Counted from the first letter of the stretch, positions 1 to 7,430 are shown. The stretch is 19,273 nt of DNA from RGIG2041 sp045537695 (GCA_045537695.1 JAZSQB010000013.1:1-19273); one strand, 5' to 3'. The notes: generated from the sequence alone by a model not told the origin. A program made the numbers and translations.

Positions 1-484
1 AGGATTGTTCTATCACGAAATCGCGCACATCCTTGTTTTTTAACAGCACCCCGAAAATAAGCTTGACTCTGCGCACAAATTCCGGCTCAAAATCCTGCAT
101 ATAAAACGTCTGCGCCAACGGGCACATACTTTTCGCGCGCGGGTCAATGATGATTTCCGGCTCGCCGTCTTCCTTTACATACGGAATCAGCGGAAAAATG
201 CGACAGGAAAGCGGACGGTGCCTGCGGTCACACGTACCGTCACAAATCAAAATTGGTGCCGTTTGATCCGCATCACCATACAAAAATGCCGACGGCTCAA
301 TGCGCATCCAATCTATATTTTTCCCCGCATACATACACGCTTCGCCCGGATAAAGGTACATCCCTGCTTCATCATCTGCGCTAATGCAGCAAGCGCCGCT
401 GCAGAGCTGACCACAGTCCACTCTGAGCGGCGTTACATTTGCTAAAAGTCTGTACGCTTCCTTATATATCTGTTTTGCATTCAT
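1..484 (-). CDS. YkgJ-like cysteine-cluster protein (3' end beyond window)
   Basis: The reading frame starts at an ATG at 484-482 and stays open for 161 codons to the window edge, so the C-terminus is missing. The visible part is cysteine-rich: Cys24, 28, 32 and 33 (CxxxCxxxCC), Cys50, Cys81 and 85 (CDGTC), Cys94 in RPLSCRIFPLIPY, and Cys121. This pattern, above all the 'RPLxCRxFPL' block, is typical of the YkgJ-type putative zinc- or iron-chelating family. The biochemical role of that family is not firmly established. The start follows the stop of the sugar kinase gene by one base, with an AAAGG ribosome site inside the end of that gene, so the two are probably translationally coupled and co-transcribed with glyA. 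The family call rests on motif recognition only. Confidence 0.72.
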   Translation of the reverse strand, partial: MNAKQIYKEAYRLLANVTPLRVDCGQLCSGACCISADDEAGMYLYPGEACMYAGKNIDWMRIEPSAFLYGDADQTAPILICDGTCDRRHRPLSCRIFPLIPYVKEDGEPEIIIDPRAKSMCPLAQTFYMQDFEPEFVRRVKLIFGVLLKNKDVRDFVIEQS

Positions 485-485
485 G

Positions 486-1427
486 TTAATCAACCTTTTT
501 AATATCAATCATATGCATGGCTGCTGTCAACATATCAAAGCTGAGCATATCCGCTACCGCATTCATCACAACCGCCTGCGAAAAAGAGGCTGCGTGTCTT
601 AAAGAAGTTTCTGTATCCATTCCCTTTGTCTGCCCGTAAATAAAACCGCTTAAAAAGGCATCGCCTGCGCCAACCGTATTGTATACCGATACCGACGGCA
701 CCTGAATAACATACACGCCATCCTCGCACGCGGCAATTGCGCCCTCCGGACCTGCGGATACTAACACGTTTTTTACCCCACGCTCACGAATGCGCTTTGC
801 ACATTCAATGGTTTCATAGCGGTTGACCAGATGCACATCAAAGCTGTCGCACAGCTCCTTAATGTTCGGCTTGATGACGTCCGGTTGCGCTTCAATTGCA
901 GCAAGCAACGGTTCACCGCTGCAATCCACAGCCACCTTTGCCCCGTTTTCGTGAATCATGCGGCAAAGCGTCTGATACAAATCCTGTGGCATTGTTCTGG
1001 AAATATGACCGCTGAGCGCCACATATGCACATTCCTTGGCAATGAGCGCCGTTTTTTCCATCAGCGCATTAAGCTGCGCCTCCGTCGGCGTGCCGGCTTC
1101 CAGATTCACATCCGTATATGTACCGTTTTTCAAATCCACAATTTTAATGTTGTTGCGGATCGGATAATCCACCGGCAAAAAGTCGCAATGCATGCCGAAT
1201 TTATTGAGCTGGCTGATAAATACCGCTCTGTCCGGACCGCCGATAAAACCATAACAAATGGATTCTAAACCGCTTGCTGCAAGATATTTTGCAACATTGA
1301 CGCCTTTGGATCCCGGTGTGGCAGTCGCTTCGTGCGCAAGGTTGACTTCGTTTAAACAAAAATCATCCACATAAATCGTTCGATCCATTGCTGGACTGAG
1401 CGAAAGACCCGCTACCTTTTCACACAT
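486..1427 (-). CDS. PfkB-family hexose-phosphate kinase (1-phosphofructokinase/tagatose-6-phosphate kinase type)
   Basis: This 313-aa ribokinase-fold kinase would transfer phosphate from ATP to a sugar phosphate in the cytoplasm. The N-terminus 'LSLSPAMDRTIYVDDF' and the glycine block 'PGSKGVNVAKYLAASG' (about 38-53) match the 1-PFK/tagatose-6-P kinase branch. 'KPNIKEL' sits mid-protein, and 'NTVGAGDAFLSGF' (about 246-258) is the PfkB signature carrying the catalytic Asp and anion hole. Length is normal for the branch. The ATG at 1427 has a GGAAGGTG ribosome site 4-5 bases upstream. It lies 40 bases after glyA and one base before the YkgJ-like gene, so it is probably in that operon. No fructose PTS or other sugar genes adjoin it, so the substrate (fructose-1-P, tagatose-6-P or another) cannot be decided here. 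Confidence 0.85.
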   Translation of the reverse strand: MCEKVAGLSLSPAMDRTIYVDDFCLNEVNLAHEATATPGSKGVNVAKYLAASGLESICYGFIGGPDRAVFISQLNKFGMHCDFLPVDYPIRNNIKIVDLKNGTYTDVNLEAGTPTEAQLNALMEKTALIAKECAYVALSGHISRTMPQDLYQTLCRMIHENGAKVAVDCSGEPLLAAIEAQPDVIKPNIKELCDSFDVHLVNRYETIECAKRIRERGVKNVLVSAGPEGAIAACEDGVYVIQVPSVSVYNTVGAGDAFLSGFIYGQTKGMDTETSLRHAASFSQAVVMNAVADMLSFDMLTAAMHMIDIKKVD

Positions 1428-1467
1428 ACTGTCACCTTCCCTATGTCAGAATGCATTTCAATTTATT

Positions 1468-2700
1468 TTATGCGTACAACGGATGCTTTGCACAAAGTGC
1501 AGCAACACGCGCCTTGATTTCATCTGCACTTGCGCCGTCTGTTACTGCAAGCTTAATGAGTGCGGCTACTTCCTTCATATCTTCTTCCACAAAGCCCCGT
1601 GAGGTTACCGCCGGTGTACCGATACGGATACCGCTGGTCACAAACGGGCTCTGTGTATCAAACGGAATTGCGTTTTTATTTACGGTGATACCGATTTCGT
1701 CGAGCTTATGCTCTGCTTCTTTACCGGTGATGTTCATCGGTGTTAAGTCTACGAGCATAAGGTGGTTGTCCGTACCGCCGCTGACAAGCTTAAAGCCTTC
1801 AGCCAGAAGTGCTTCTGCAAGCGCAGCTGCATTCTTTACAATCTGTGTCTGATACGCCTTGAACTCATCGGAAAGTGCTTCCTTAAAGCATACTGCCTTG
1901 GATGCGATTACGTGCATCAACGGACCGCCCTGGATTCCCGGGAACAGTGCCTTGTTAATCTTTGCAGCGTGCTCTTCTTTACAGAGAATCAAACCACCGC
2001 GCGGACCGCGAAGCGTCTTATGGGTTGTTGTAGTAACGAAATCGGCGTGCGGTACCGGATTCGGATGCAGACCTGCAGCAACCAAACCTGCGATATGCGC
2101 CATATCTACCATGAAGTATGCGCCGACTTCCTTTGCAATTTCAGCAAAGCGCGCAAAATCAATCGTTCTCGGATATGCGGAAGCACCTGCCAGAATCAGC
2201 TTCGGCTTGCATTCGAGTGCAAGGCGACGAACTTCGTCATAATCAATTACGTTTGCACCTTCGTTTACGCCGTACGGTACAATGTTAAAATACTTACCGG
2301 AAATGTTGACCGGGCTACCGTGGCTCAAGTGACCGCCGTGTGCAAGGCTCATGCTGAGCACTGTATCACCCGGCTCCAAAACGGAGAAGAACACCGTCAG
2401 GTTTGCCTGTGCACCGGAGTGCGGCTGAACGTTGGCATGGTCAGCGCCAAATACCTTCTTTGCACGCTCAATCGCCAATGTTTCTACAACGTCTACATAT
2501 TCGCAACCGCCGTAATAGCGCTTGCCCGGATAGCCTTCTGCATATTTATTGGTCAGCGGTGTGCCCATCGCTTCCATAACAGCTTCGCTTACAAAGTTTT
2601 CCGAAGCAATCAATTCAATTTTGTTCTGCTGACGGGAAAGCTCCTGCATGACTGCAGCATGCACTTCCGGGTCTGCACTTTTAATTTTGTTAAACTCCAT
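1468..2700 (-). CDS. glyA: Serine hydroxymethyltransferase
   Basis: GlyA is a cytoplasmic PLP enzyme interconverting serine plus tetrahydrofolate with glycine plus 5,10-methylene-THF, the main source of one-carbon units. The 410-aa product has family landmarks throughout: 'ELIASENFVSEAV' (29-41), 'NKYAEGYPGKRYYGGCE' (51-67), 'ANVQPHSGAQAN' (89-100), 'MVDMAHIAGLVAAG' (197-210) with the PLP-contacting Asp and His, and 'TTTTHKTLRGPRGG' with the Schiff-base lysine at K228. The frame is open 11 codons further upstream, but that extension would cross the -10 element. The ATG at 2700 has AAGGAG at the right distance and gives the normal N-terminus, so I chose it. It is first in a probable operon with the PfkB kinase and the YkgJ-like gene and diverges from nth. 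Confidence 0.97.
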   Translation of the reverse strand: MEFNKIKSADPEVHAAVMQELSRQQNKIELIASENFVSEAVMEAMGTPLTNKYAEGYPGKRYYGGCEYVDVVETLAIERAKKVFGADHANVQPHSGAQANLTVFFSVLEPGDTVLSMSLAHGGHLSHGSPVNISGKYFNIVPYGVNEGANVIDYDEVRRLALECKPKLILAGASAYPRTIDFARFAEIAKEVGAYFMVDMAHIAGLVAAGLHPNPVPHADFVTTTTHKTLRGPRGGLILCKEEHAAKINKALFPGIQGGPLMHVIASKAVCFKEALSDEFKAYQTQIVKNAAALAEALLAEGFKLVSGGTDNHLMLVDLTPMNITGKEAEHKLDEIGITVNKNAIPFDTQSPFVTSGIRIGTPAVTSRGFVEEDMKEVAALIKLAVTDGASADEIKARVAALCAKHPLYA

Positions 2701-2733
2701 GTAAAAACACTCCTTATTATTATAGCTAATCAT

Positions 2734-2762
2734 ATTATACTCTATTTAGAGCATTTAAGCAA
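2734..2762 (-). promoter_or_regulatory. Sigma-A-type promoter of glyA
   Basis: Read on the minus strand: TTGCTT at 2762-2757, a 17-base spacer, then a perfect TATAAT at 2739-2734. The glyA ATG follows about 34 bases downstream of the -10. No riboswitch-like structure is evident in the short leader. Confidence 0.75.
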
Positions 2763-2777
2763 GCCTTTTTCAAATTC

Positions 2778-2806
2778 TTTACTTTTTCTTTTCCCTGTGC
2801 TAAACT
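2778..2806 (+). promoter_or_regulatory. Possible promoter of nth
   Basis: TTTACT (2778-2783), 17 bases, then TAAACT (2801-2806), each matching four of six consensus positions, lies 17 bases before the nth ATG. It is back to back with the glyA promoter. This is a weak match supported mainly by position and spacing. Confidence 0.35.
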
Positions 2807-2823
2807 GTATACGGGTGATAAAT

Positions 2824-3453
2824 ATGACTAAAAAAGAAAGGCTTCTGCTTTTGGCAGAAGATTTAGAAAAAGCATACCCCGATGCGGTATGCTCTTTAGA
2901 TAATGCGACCAACCCGTGGAAGCTGCTCGTTTCCGCTATTTTAGCGACGCAGTGCACGGACAAGCGTGTAAATATGGTCACGCCGGCGCTCTTTGCGCGT
3001 TTCCCGGAAATTGCGGATTTTGCCGCCGCGACGGCGGAGGATGTAATGCCGTACATCCGCTCTACCGGCTTTTTTAACCACAAGGCGCAAAACATTGTCG
3101 GCTCGGCAAAGAAAATCATAGAAGACTTTGCTGGCAAAGTGCCGCGCACGATGGAAGATTTGACTTCCTTGCCCGGCGTCGGCAGGAAGATTGCCAACCT
3201 TTTAATTGGCGATTGCTTCGGCGGAGATGCCATCGTGGTGGATACGCACTGCAAGCGCATCACCTACCGCATGGGGCTAACCAAGCAGACTGACCCGACC
3301 AAAATTGAAATGGAACTCTGGAAAATCATGCCGCCCTGCATGGGCAGTAATTTTTGCCACCGCATCGTCTATCTCGGGCGTGAATATTGCGTACGCAACC
3401 CGAAGTGCGATATTTGTCCGGTAAGCACACATTGTAAAAAGGTATTGAAGTAG
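2824..3453 (+). CDS. nth: Endonuclease III (DNA glycosylase/AP lyase)
   Basis: Nth removes oxidised pyrimidines and cleaves the abasic site during base excision repair. The 209-aa protein has the helix-hairpin-helix 'LPGVGRKIANLL' (116-127) containing the catalytic lysine K122, then 'VVDTHCKRITYRMGL' with catalytic Asp140. A C-terminal four-cysteine cluster (C189, C195, C198, C204) should hold a [4Fe-4S] centre. The first spacing is C-X5-C, one residue shorter than the C-X6-C-X2-C-X5-C I know from E. coli and Bacillus Nth. The ATG at 2824 is preceded by GGGTGA at good distance. The frame is open far upstream, but only as the antisense of glyA. The stop codon lies at the edge of a palindromic repeat. 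Confidence 0.95.
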   Translation: MTKKERLLLLAEDLEKAYPDAVCSLDNATNPWKLLVSAILATQCTDKRVNMVTPALFARFPEIADFAAATAEDVMPYIRSTGFFNHKAQNIVGSAKKIIEDFAGKVPRTMEDLTSLPGVGRKIANLLIGDCFGGDAIVVDTHCKRITYRMGLTKQTDPTKIEMELWKIMPPCMGSNFCHRIVYLGREYCVRNPKCDICPVSTHCKKVLK

Positions 3454-3516
3454 GGTACGATGATCCGCATCGTACCGTTTCGGATATAACGGGCGGATGT
3501 AGGCATCCGCCCCTAC
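3450..3516. repeat. Double-hairpin palindromic repeat
   Basis: The element is bounded by GTAGGG (3450-3455) and its inverse CCCTAC (3511-3516). It holds two perfect 9-bp hairpins: GGTACGATG/CATCGTACC (3454-3476, 5-base loop) and GGGCGGATG/CATCCGCCC (3491-3512, 4-base loop). It starts at the nth stop codon. It looks like a REP-type dispersed repeat. The first hairpin may also serve as an nth terminator, although the T-run after it is short (GTTT). Confidence 0.6.
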
Positions 3517-3587
3517 GATAGTTCACTGCAACACCACACTGCTTATGCTTTTTACACTCTCAACTGCTACTATTACAAGGGAATAGG

Positions 3588-3702
3588 AAAAATGCACCGG
3601 AATGGACAAACCGAACCCGCAGGGCTGTGCCCGAAGGCGTACTTGTGTACGTCGAGTGGGGCGGTTTGTTCGTAGCAAAACATTTGCGTTCCGGTGATAT
3701 TT
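3588..3702. repeat. Long multi-stem palindromic element, possible bidirectional terminator
   Basis: Nested inverted repeats fold this whole stretch. The outer stem is CACCGGAA (3595-3602) with TTCCGGTG (3689-3696), extended by AAAAAT/ATTTTT across a small bulge. The second is ACAAACCG (3606-3613) with CGGTTTGT (3662-3669). At the tip CGTAC-TTGT-GTACG forms a 4-base-loop hairpin. Read on the minus strand, the outer stem ends in a T-run just after ptsG, so it could terminate ptsG. It could also act on transcripts from nth. Such a compact multi-branched palindrome suggests a dispersed repeat or a structured RNA. No protein-coding frame explains it. Confidence 0.55.
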
Positions 3703-3713
3703 TTACATTCCCC

Positions 3714-5753
3714 TTAATACAAGATTTCCAACAAATCTTCCCCGTGCTCCACTTTACCTTCCGTAATGGTTTTTATGCCCTTATAACTGTCGCTGTCCGC
3801 AATCACTAGCGGTGTAACAAGTGAATACCCCGCCTTTTCAATGGCGGCTTTGTCAAAGCGAATCAGCGCATCACCCTTTTTCACTTTATCCCCGTCCTGC
3901 ACAGCATAGGCAAAATGCTTGCCCTTTAAATTCACTGTGTCGATACCGACATGAATGAGCAAATCAAACCCGTCCGCCGTTTTAAGACCGATGGCATGCT
4001 TAGAATCCACCATGTTGCATACAGTGCCGTCGCACGGTGCATAAATCACGCCCACGTGCGGCAGGATGGCTATGCCCTGCCCAAGAATTCCACGACTGAA
4101 CACTTCATCTTCGACCTTATTGAGCGCAATCACTTCGCCGTCCGCATACGCTGAAAGCGTTAGCGCATCCGGCTTTGTTTCCACATGCATATCTAAATAA
4201 TCCTCTAAATTCGACTTAACCACCGTAACGGTCGGTCCGTAAATCACCTGCACGCCGTTGCCCTTATGAATCACGCCGCTTGCGCCGCTCTCTTTTAACA
4301 GCGCATCCGAAACCTTACTCCCGTCCTTGACGGTGATGCGCAGACGCGTTGCACAGCAGTCAACATCCGAAATATTGTCTTTACCGCCGAGACCCTTGAC
4401 AATCAGTTCCGACTGTTTACCCGCTTGCTTTGCCGCCTCGACATCCTTTCTTGTATACAGCTTTGTTTCCTCGCCGAGGTCTTCTCTGCCCGGCGTTTTG
4501 TAGTTGAATTTCTTAATCATAAAGGTAAAGATACCCCAATACAGGAAGAAGTACACCACGCCGACCAGCACGACATAAATCCAGTTAGTTTTTGCGTTGC
4601 CCTGCAACACACCAAAGAGCACTAAGTCGATAATACCGCCCGAAAAGGTCATGCCTACGCCGACGCGCAGAATGTGCATCAGCATAAAGGAAAGACCTGC
4701 CAGCACGCAGTGCACACCGTATAAAAGCGGCGCAACGAAAATAAACGTAAATTCAAGCGGCTCGGTAATACCGGTCAGCATCGCCGTCAGTGCCGCAGAT
4801 AAAAGCAAGCTCCCCGCCACCTTGCGTTTTTCCGGTTTGGCGCATTTATACATTGCAAACGCCGCACCCGGCAGACCAAAAATCATGAACGGGAACTTAC
4901 CCGCCATAAAGCGCGTTGCTTCCGTGTTAAAGAAAGTGGTGTTTTGTGATGCAAGCTCGGCAAAATAAATGTTTTGCGCACCCTGCACAAGCACACCGTC
5001 AATCACGGCACTGCCGCCCACGCTTGTCTGCCAGAACGGAATATAGAACACGTGATGCAGACCGAACGGAATGAGTGCACGCTCGATAATACCGTAAATC
5101 CAGGTGCCGGCATAGCCGGAAGCAAGTACGAGATTGCCGAGCATAGAAATGCCGCGCTGAATCAGCGGCCATACAAAGAACATCAACACGCCGACCAGTA
5201 CATACACAAGCGCTGAAATAATCGGTACAAAGCGCGTACCGCCGAAGAATGCAAGCACCGGCGGAAGCTGGATTTTATAAAAACGGTTGTGCAGTGCCGC
5301 CACACCCAAGCCGACAATGATACCGCCGAACACACCCATCTGCAAGGTGGTAATACCAAGCACACTCGCCGTCGTGTTTTCAAGCAGGCTCTCCACGCCG
5401 CCGCGCGCATTAATCAGCGCAAAAATCGTGGTATGCATAATCAAAAATGCCACCACGCTCGAAAGCGCCGCCACTTCTTTTTCCTTTTTCGCCATACCGA
5501 TGGCAACACCGATAGCAAACAACAGTGCCAGGTTGTCAAACACGGCGCTACCCGCCTTGCTCATAATATCGAGCACAGTATATAAAATACTGCCCGGATA
5601 GATAATGCCGGTCAAATTGTATGTGCCAAGCATCGTCTGATTGGTAAATGAACTACCGATACCGAGCAACAGACCCGCCACCGGCAAAATCGCAATTGGA
5701 AGCATAAATGAGCGCCCGACGCGCTGCAATACGCCGAAAATTTTATCTTTCAT
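3714..5753 (-). CDS. ptsG: PTS glucose-type transporter, fused EIICBA
   Basis: This 679-aa fused permease takes up and phosphorylates a hexose using phosphate from HPr. Domain order is EIIC (about 1-415; multi-pass membrane, with 'GLHHVFY' and 'GITEPLEF' 328-335 at the sugar site), 'KTPGRED' linker, EIIB (about 450-525) and EIIA (about 545-670). In EIIB, Cys467 of 'DCCATRLRI' aligns with the phosphocysteine. In EIIA, His601 of 'LLIHVGIDTV' is the phosphohistidine and His586 its partner. Residue patterns along EIIC ('MTFSGGIIDLVLFG', 'GKFPFMIFGLPGAA') follow Bacillus PtsG more than GlcNAc permeases, so glucose is the likeliest substrate, though GlcNAc or maltose cannot be excluded. The ATG at 5753 has GGAGG upstream. 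No strong promoter is visible in the 53 bases between the upstream terminator and the gene. Confidence 0.88.
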   Translation of the reverse strand: MKDKIFGVLQRVGRSFMLPIAILPVAGLLLGIGSSFTNQTMLGTYNLTGIIYPGSILYTVLDIMSKAGSAVFDNLALLFAIGVAIGMAKKEKEVAALSSVVAFLIMHTTIFALINARGGVESLLENTTASVLGITTLQMGVFGGIIVGLGVAALHNRFYKIQLPPVLAFFGGTRFVPIISALVYVLVGVLMFFVWPLIQRGISMLGNLVLASGYAGTWIYGIIERALIPFGLHHVFYIPFWQTSVGGSAVIDGVLVQGAQNIYFAELASQNTTFFNTEATRFMAGKFPFMIFGLPGAAFAMYKCAKPEKRKVAGSLLLSAALTAMLTGITEPLEFTFIFVAPLLYGVHCVLAGLSFMLMHILRVGVGMTFSGGIIDLVLFGVLQGNAKTNWIYVVLVGVVYFFLYWGIFTFMIKKFNYKTPGREDLGEETKLYTRKDVEAAKQAGKQSELIVKGLGGKDNISDVDCCATRLRITVKDGSKVSDALLKESGASGVIHKGNGVQVIYGPTVTVVKSNLEDYLDMHVETKPDALTLSAYADGEVIALNKVEDEVFSRGILGQGIAILPHVGVIYAPCDGTVCNMVDSKHAIGLKTADGFDLLIHVGIDTVNLKGKHFAYAVQDGDKVKKGDALIRFDKAAIEKAGYSLVTPLVIADSDSYKGIKTITEGKVEHGEDLLEILY

Positions 5754-5806
5754 AAAACTACCTCCAAAAAAGTTTGTATTGGTAGTATGAACAGATAAAA
5801 ACTTTT

Positions 5807-5845
5807 TATGAAAAAAATAAAAAAAGACGTTTATAAACGCCTTTT
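5807..5845 (-). terminator. Intrinsic terminator between DUF559 gene and ptsG
   Basis: On the minus strand a 10-bp stem (AAAAGGCGTT/AACGTCTTTT, one G-U pair, TATA loop, 5845-5822) is followed by two runs of seven T's split by one A. It would stop the lepA-hemW-DUF559 transcript. Because it sits only about 54 bases before the ptsG ATG, it could instead be a leader attenuator of ptsG. Confidence 0.7.
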
Positions 5846-5971
5846 CTCTCCCTCCGAGTTTTGCTGTGCAAAACCCACCTCCCTCGTCAGAGGGAGGCGA
5901 CTCATTTTATTCACTATTTTATCGGCTCCCTCCGACGAGGGAGCTGTCAGCGAAGCTGACTGAGGGAGAGA
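5845..5971. mobile_element. 127-bp MITE-like palindromic repeat
   Basis: Perfect 10-bp terminal inverted repeats TCTCTCCCTC (5845-5854) and GAGGGAGAGA (5962-5971) enclose four hairpins. They are GTTTTGC/GCAAAAC (5858-5874), CCTCCCTC/GAGGGAGG (5878-5897), GCTCCCTC/GAGGGAGC (5925-5944) and GTCAGC/GCTGAC (5946-5960). The CTCCCTC/GAGGGAG module recurs three times. I believe similar repeats are common in Oscillospirales genomes, but that is from memory and unverified. The repeat supplies the stop codon and the last seven codons of the DUF559 gene. Confidence 0.65.
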
Positions 5972-6315
5972 CGTTTCACCTCTGTATCAATTATTTCGCA
6001 TACAGAGCGGAAATGTATATCTACATCCGAATTTAAAAACCGCAAAACCGTCAATCCCATACTTTCAAGCATAGCTGTTCTTTCCTTGTCCTTTTGCAGT
6101 TTTTCCTCCGTATAATGTCTACCGCCGTCCAGCTCAATAACCAACCTTGCTTTTGCACAATAAAAATCCACGATATACTTTCCGATTGCCTTCTGTCTTT
6201 GAAATCGCAACGGATAAGCACGCAAAAATTCATACCAAAGCTTACGCTCCCACGGCGTCATTGCCTTTCGCAGTTGCTTTGCAAGCGTAATATTCTTTTT
6301 TTCATATTCTATCAT
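5947..6315 (-). CDS. DUF559 domain endonuclease (Vsr/PD-(D/E)XK-like)
   Basis: This small 122-aa protein has the DUF559 pattern: 'MTPWERKLWYEFLR' (19-32) with Glu23, 'GKYIVDFYCAKARLVIELDGGRH' split as Asp50 then Glu61/Asp63, and 'GLTVLRFLNSDV' (87-98). The family shares its fold with very-short-patch repair and restriction-type nucleases, so metal-dependent DNA cleavage is likely but its biological role is unknown. I chose the ATG at 6315 because it overlaps the hemW stop (ATGA), implying coupled translation. A GTG four codons upstream is the alternative. The final residues LSLSQLR are encoded by the MITE-like repeat, so the native C-terminus may have been replaced or grown by repeat insertion. 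An intrinsic terminator follows. Confidence 0.85.
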   Translation of the reverse strand: MIEYEKKNITLAKQLRKAMTPWERKLWYEFLRAYPLRFQRQKAIGKYIVDFYCAKARLVIELDGGRHYTEEKLQKDKERTAMLESMGLTVLRFLNSDVDIHFRSVCEIIDTEVKRLSLSQLR

Positions 6316-7430
6316 ATCAACTCGCACAAAATCGAATTGCTCACTTGTATCCCCTTTTTCGTAAAGGCGATGCGTCCGTCTTTGCGCGTCATAAAATCAT
6401 TGTCGATATACAAATCCAGCTTCGTTTTATGTTTTTCGTAAAAATCGTAACCGAATTTGTCTGTAAATGCCGTAAGTGACAGTCCTTCTTTTAAACGAAG
6501 GGTCATCATTACATATTCCGAAGCCGAATCTTCCGAAGAAAGCTCAGTTTGCCTTTCCATAGGCAACTTATTTTCAGAAAGCATCTGCAAATACAGATTC
6601 AAATCCCTGACATTCTCCGTGCGCACACGTCCGTCAAAGCCATGTGCGCCAAGACCTGCCGCCAGATACGGCGCGCAGTGCCAGTACTTTAAATTGTGCC
6701 GGCTCTCATACCCCAGCTTGGCATAATTGGAAATTTCATAATGCACAAAACCGTGCACATCCAAAATCTCTCCCGTGCGCTGATACATAGCGCGCTCTGT
6801 ATCCTCATCCGGCAAATCTCGTCCGTCCGCATACAATTTTTCAAACGGTGTGTCCGGCTCTACAATCAGCGAATAGGCGCTGATATGCGTCGGTGCAAAC
6901 GAAAGCGCCGTTTTAAGATTTTCTTCCAGACTCGCAAGGCTCTGCATCGGGATACCGCTCATCAAATCGAGATTGAAATTTTCAAATCCAGCTTTGCGCA
7001 CATCGGATAGACACGCCTTAGCCTGCGCGCTGTCATGCAAGCGCCCGAGCAGCTTGAGCTCTGTGTCTGAAAAGCTCTGCACGCCGACGCTGATGCGGTT
7101 AAACCCCATCGCACGATATGCCGAAAGCTTGTCCAAATCCGCCGTAGCGGGATTGAATTCCGTTGTAATTTCCGCCTTTGCATCTACATTGTGGCGCGCA
7201 AATACCGCGGATAAAATCCGCTCTGTCTGCCCTGCCGTCAGCACGCTCGGCGTACCGCCACCAAAGAAGATGCTGTCTATGTTTTGCGAATCTTGCATAC
7301 CGATTTCGCGCACCAGTGCGGAAACGTACGCTTCGCGCATCTCTTCCGTAGCCGGTGCGGACAAAAAGTCGCAATACGCACACTTTTGTATACAAAATGG
7401 AATATGAATATAGAATCCGTAATTATTCAT
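6312..7430 (-). CDS. hemW: HemW-type radical SAM protein
   Basis: The 372-aa protein belongs to the HemW branch of the oxygen-independent coproporphyrinogen oxidase-like family. HemW is generally regarded as a heme chaperone rather than a true oxidase. The radical-SAM cysteines are C13, C17 and C20 in 'PFCIQKCAYCDF'. 'FFGGGTPSVL' (55-64) binds SAM, and 'NRISVGVQSFSDTELKLLGRLH' follows the expected barrel pattern (around 104-125). Length is normal. Its ATG at 7430 overlaps the end of lepA by 8 bases, matching the lepA-hemW order common in Firmicutes. In many relatives hrcA-grpE-dnaK follows, but here a DUF559 gene does. Confidence 0.93.
   Translation of the reverse strand: MNNYGFYIHIPFCIQKCAYCDFLSAPATEEMREAYVSALVREIGMQDSQNIDSIFFGGGTPSVLTAGQTERILSAVFARHNVDAKAEITTEFNPATADLDKLSAYRAMGFNRISVGVQSFSDTELKLLGRLHDSAQAKACLSDVRKAGFENFNLDLMSGIPMQSLASLEENLKTALSFAPTHISAYSLIVEPDTPFEKLYADGRDLPDEDTERAMYQRTGEILDVHGFVHYEISNYAKLGYESRHNLKYWHCAPYLAAGLGAHGFDGRVRTENVRDLNLYLQMLSENKLPMERQTELSSEDSASEYVMMTLRLKEGLSLTAFTDKFGYDFYEKHKTKLDLYIDNDFMTRKDGRIAFTKKGIQVSNSILCELI

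Noticed and set aside
2701..2733. Eleven-codon N-terminal extension of GlyA
   Set aside because: It begins in the -10 box of the glyA promoter and lacks a ribosome site; the internal ATG at 2700 has AAGGAG.
1762..2823. Long plus-strand frame running into nth
   Set aside because: It is the antisense of glyA, with cysteine-rich, non-family sequence. The nth ATG at 2824 has its own ribosome site and gives the normal N-terminus.
5754..5806. GntR/HutC-type operator before ptsG (TTGGTAGTATGAAC region)
   Set aside because: The dyad symmetry is poor and does not match a known operator well enough.
5845..5971. CRISPR array
   Set aside because: The GAGGGAG units are inverted, of unequal spacing and hairpin-forming; there are no regular repeats with unique spacers and no cas genes in the window.
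6316..6327. GTG start for the DUF559 gene
   Set aside because: The ATG at 6315 overlaps the hemW stop as ATGA and fits family N-termini; the GTG has no clear ribosome site.
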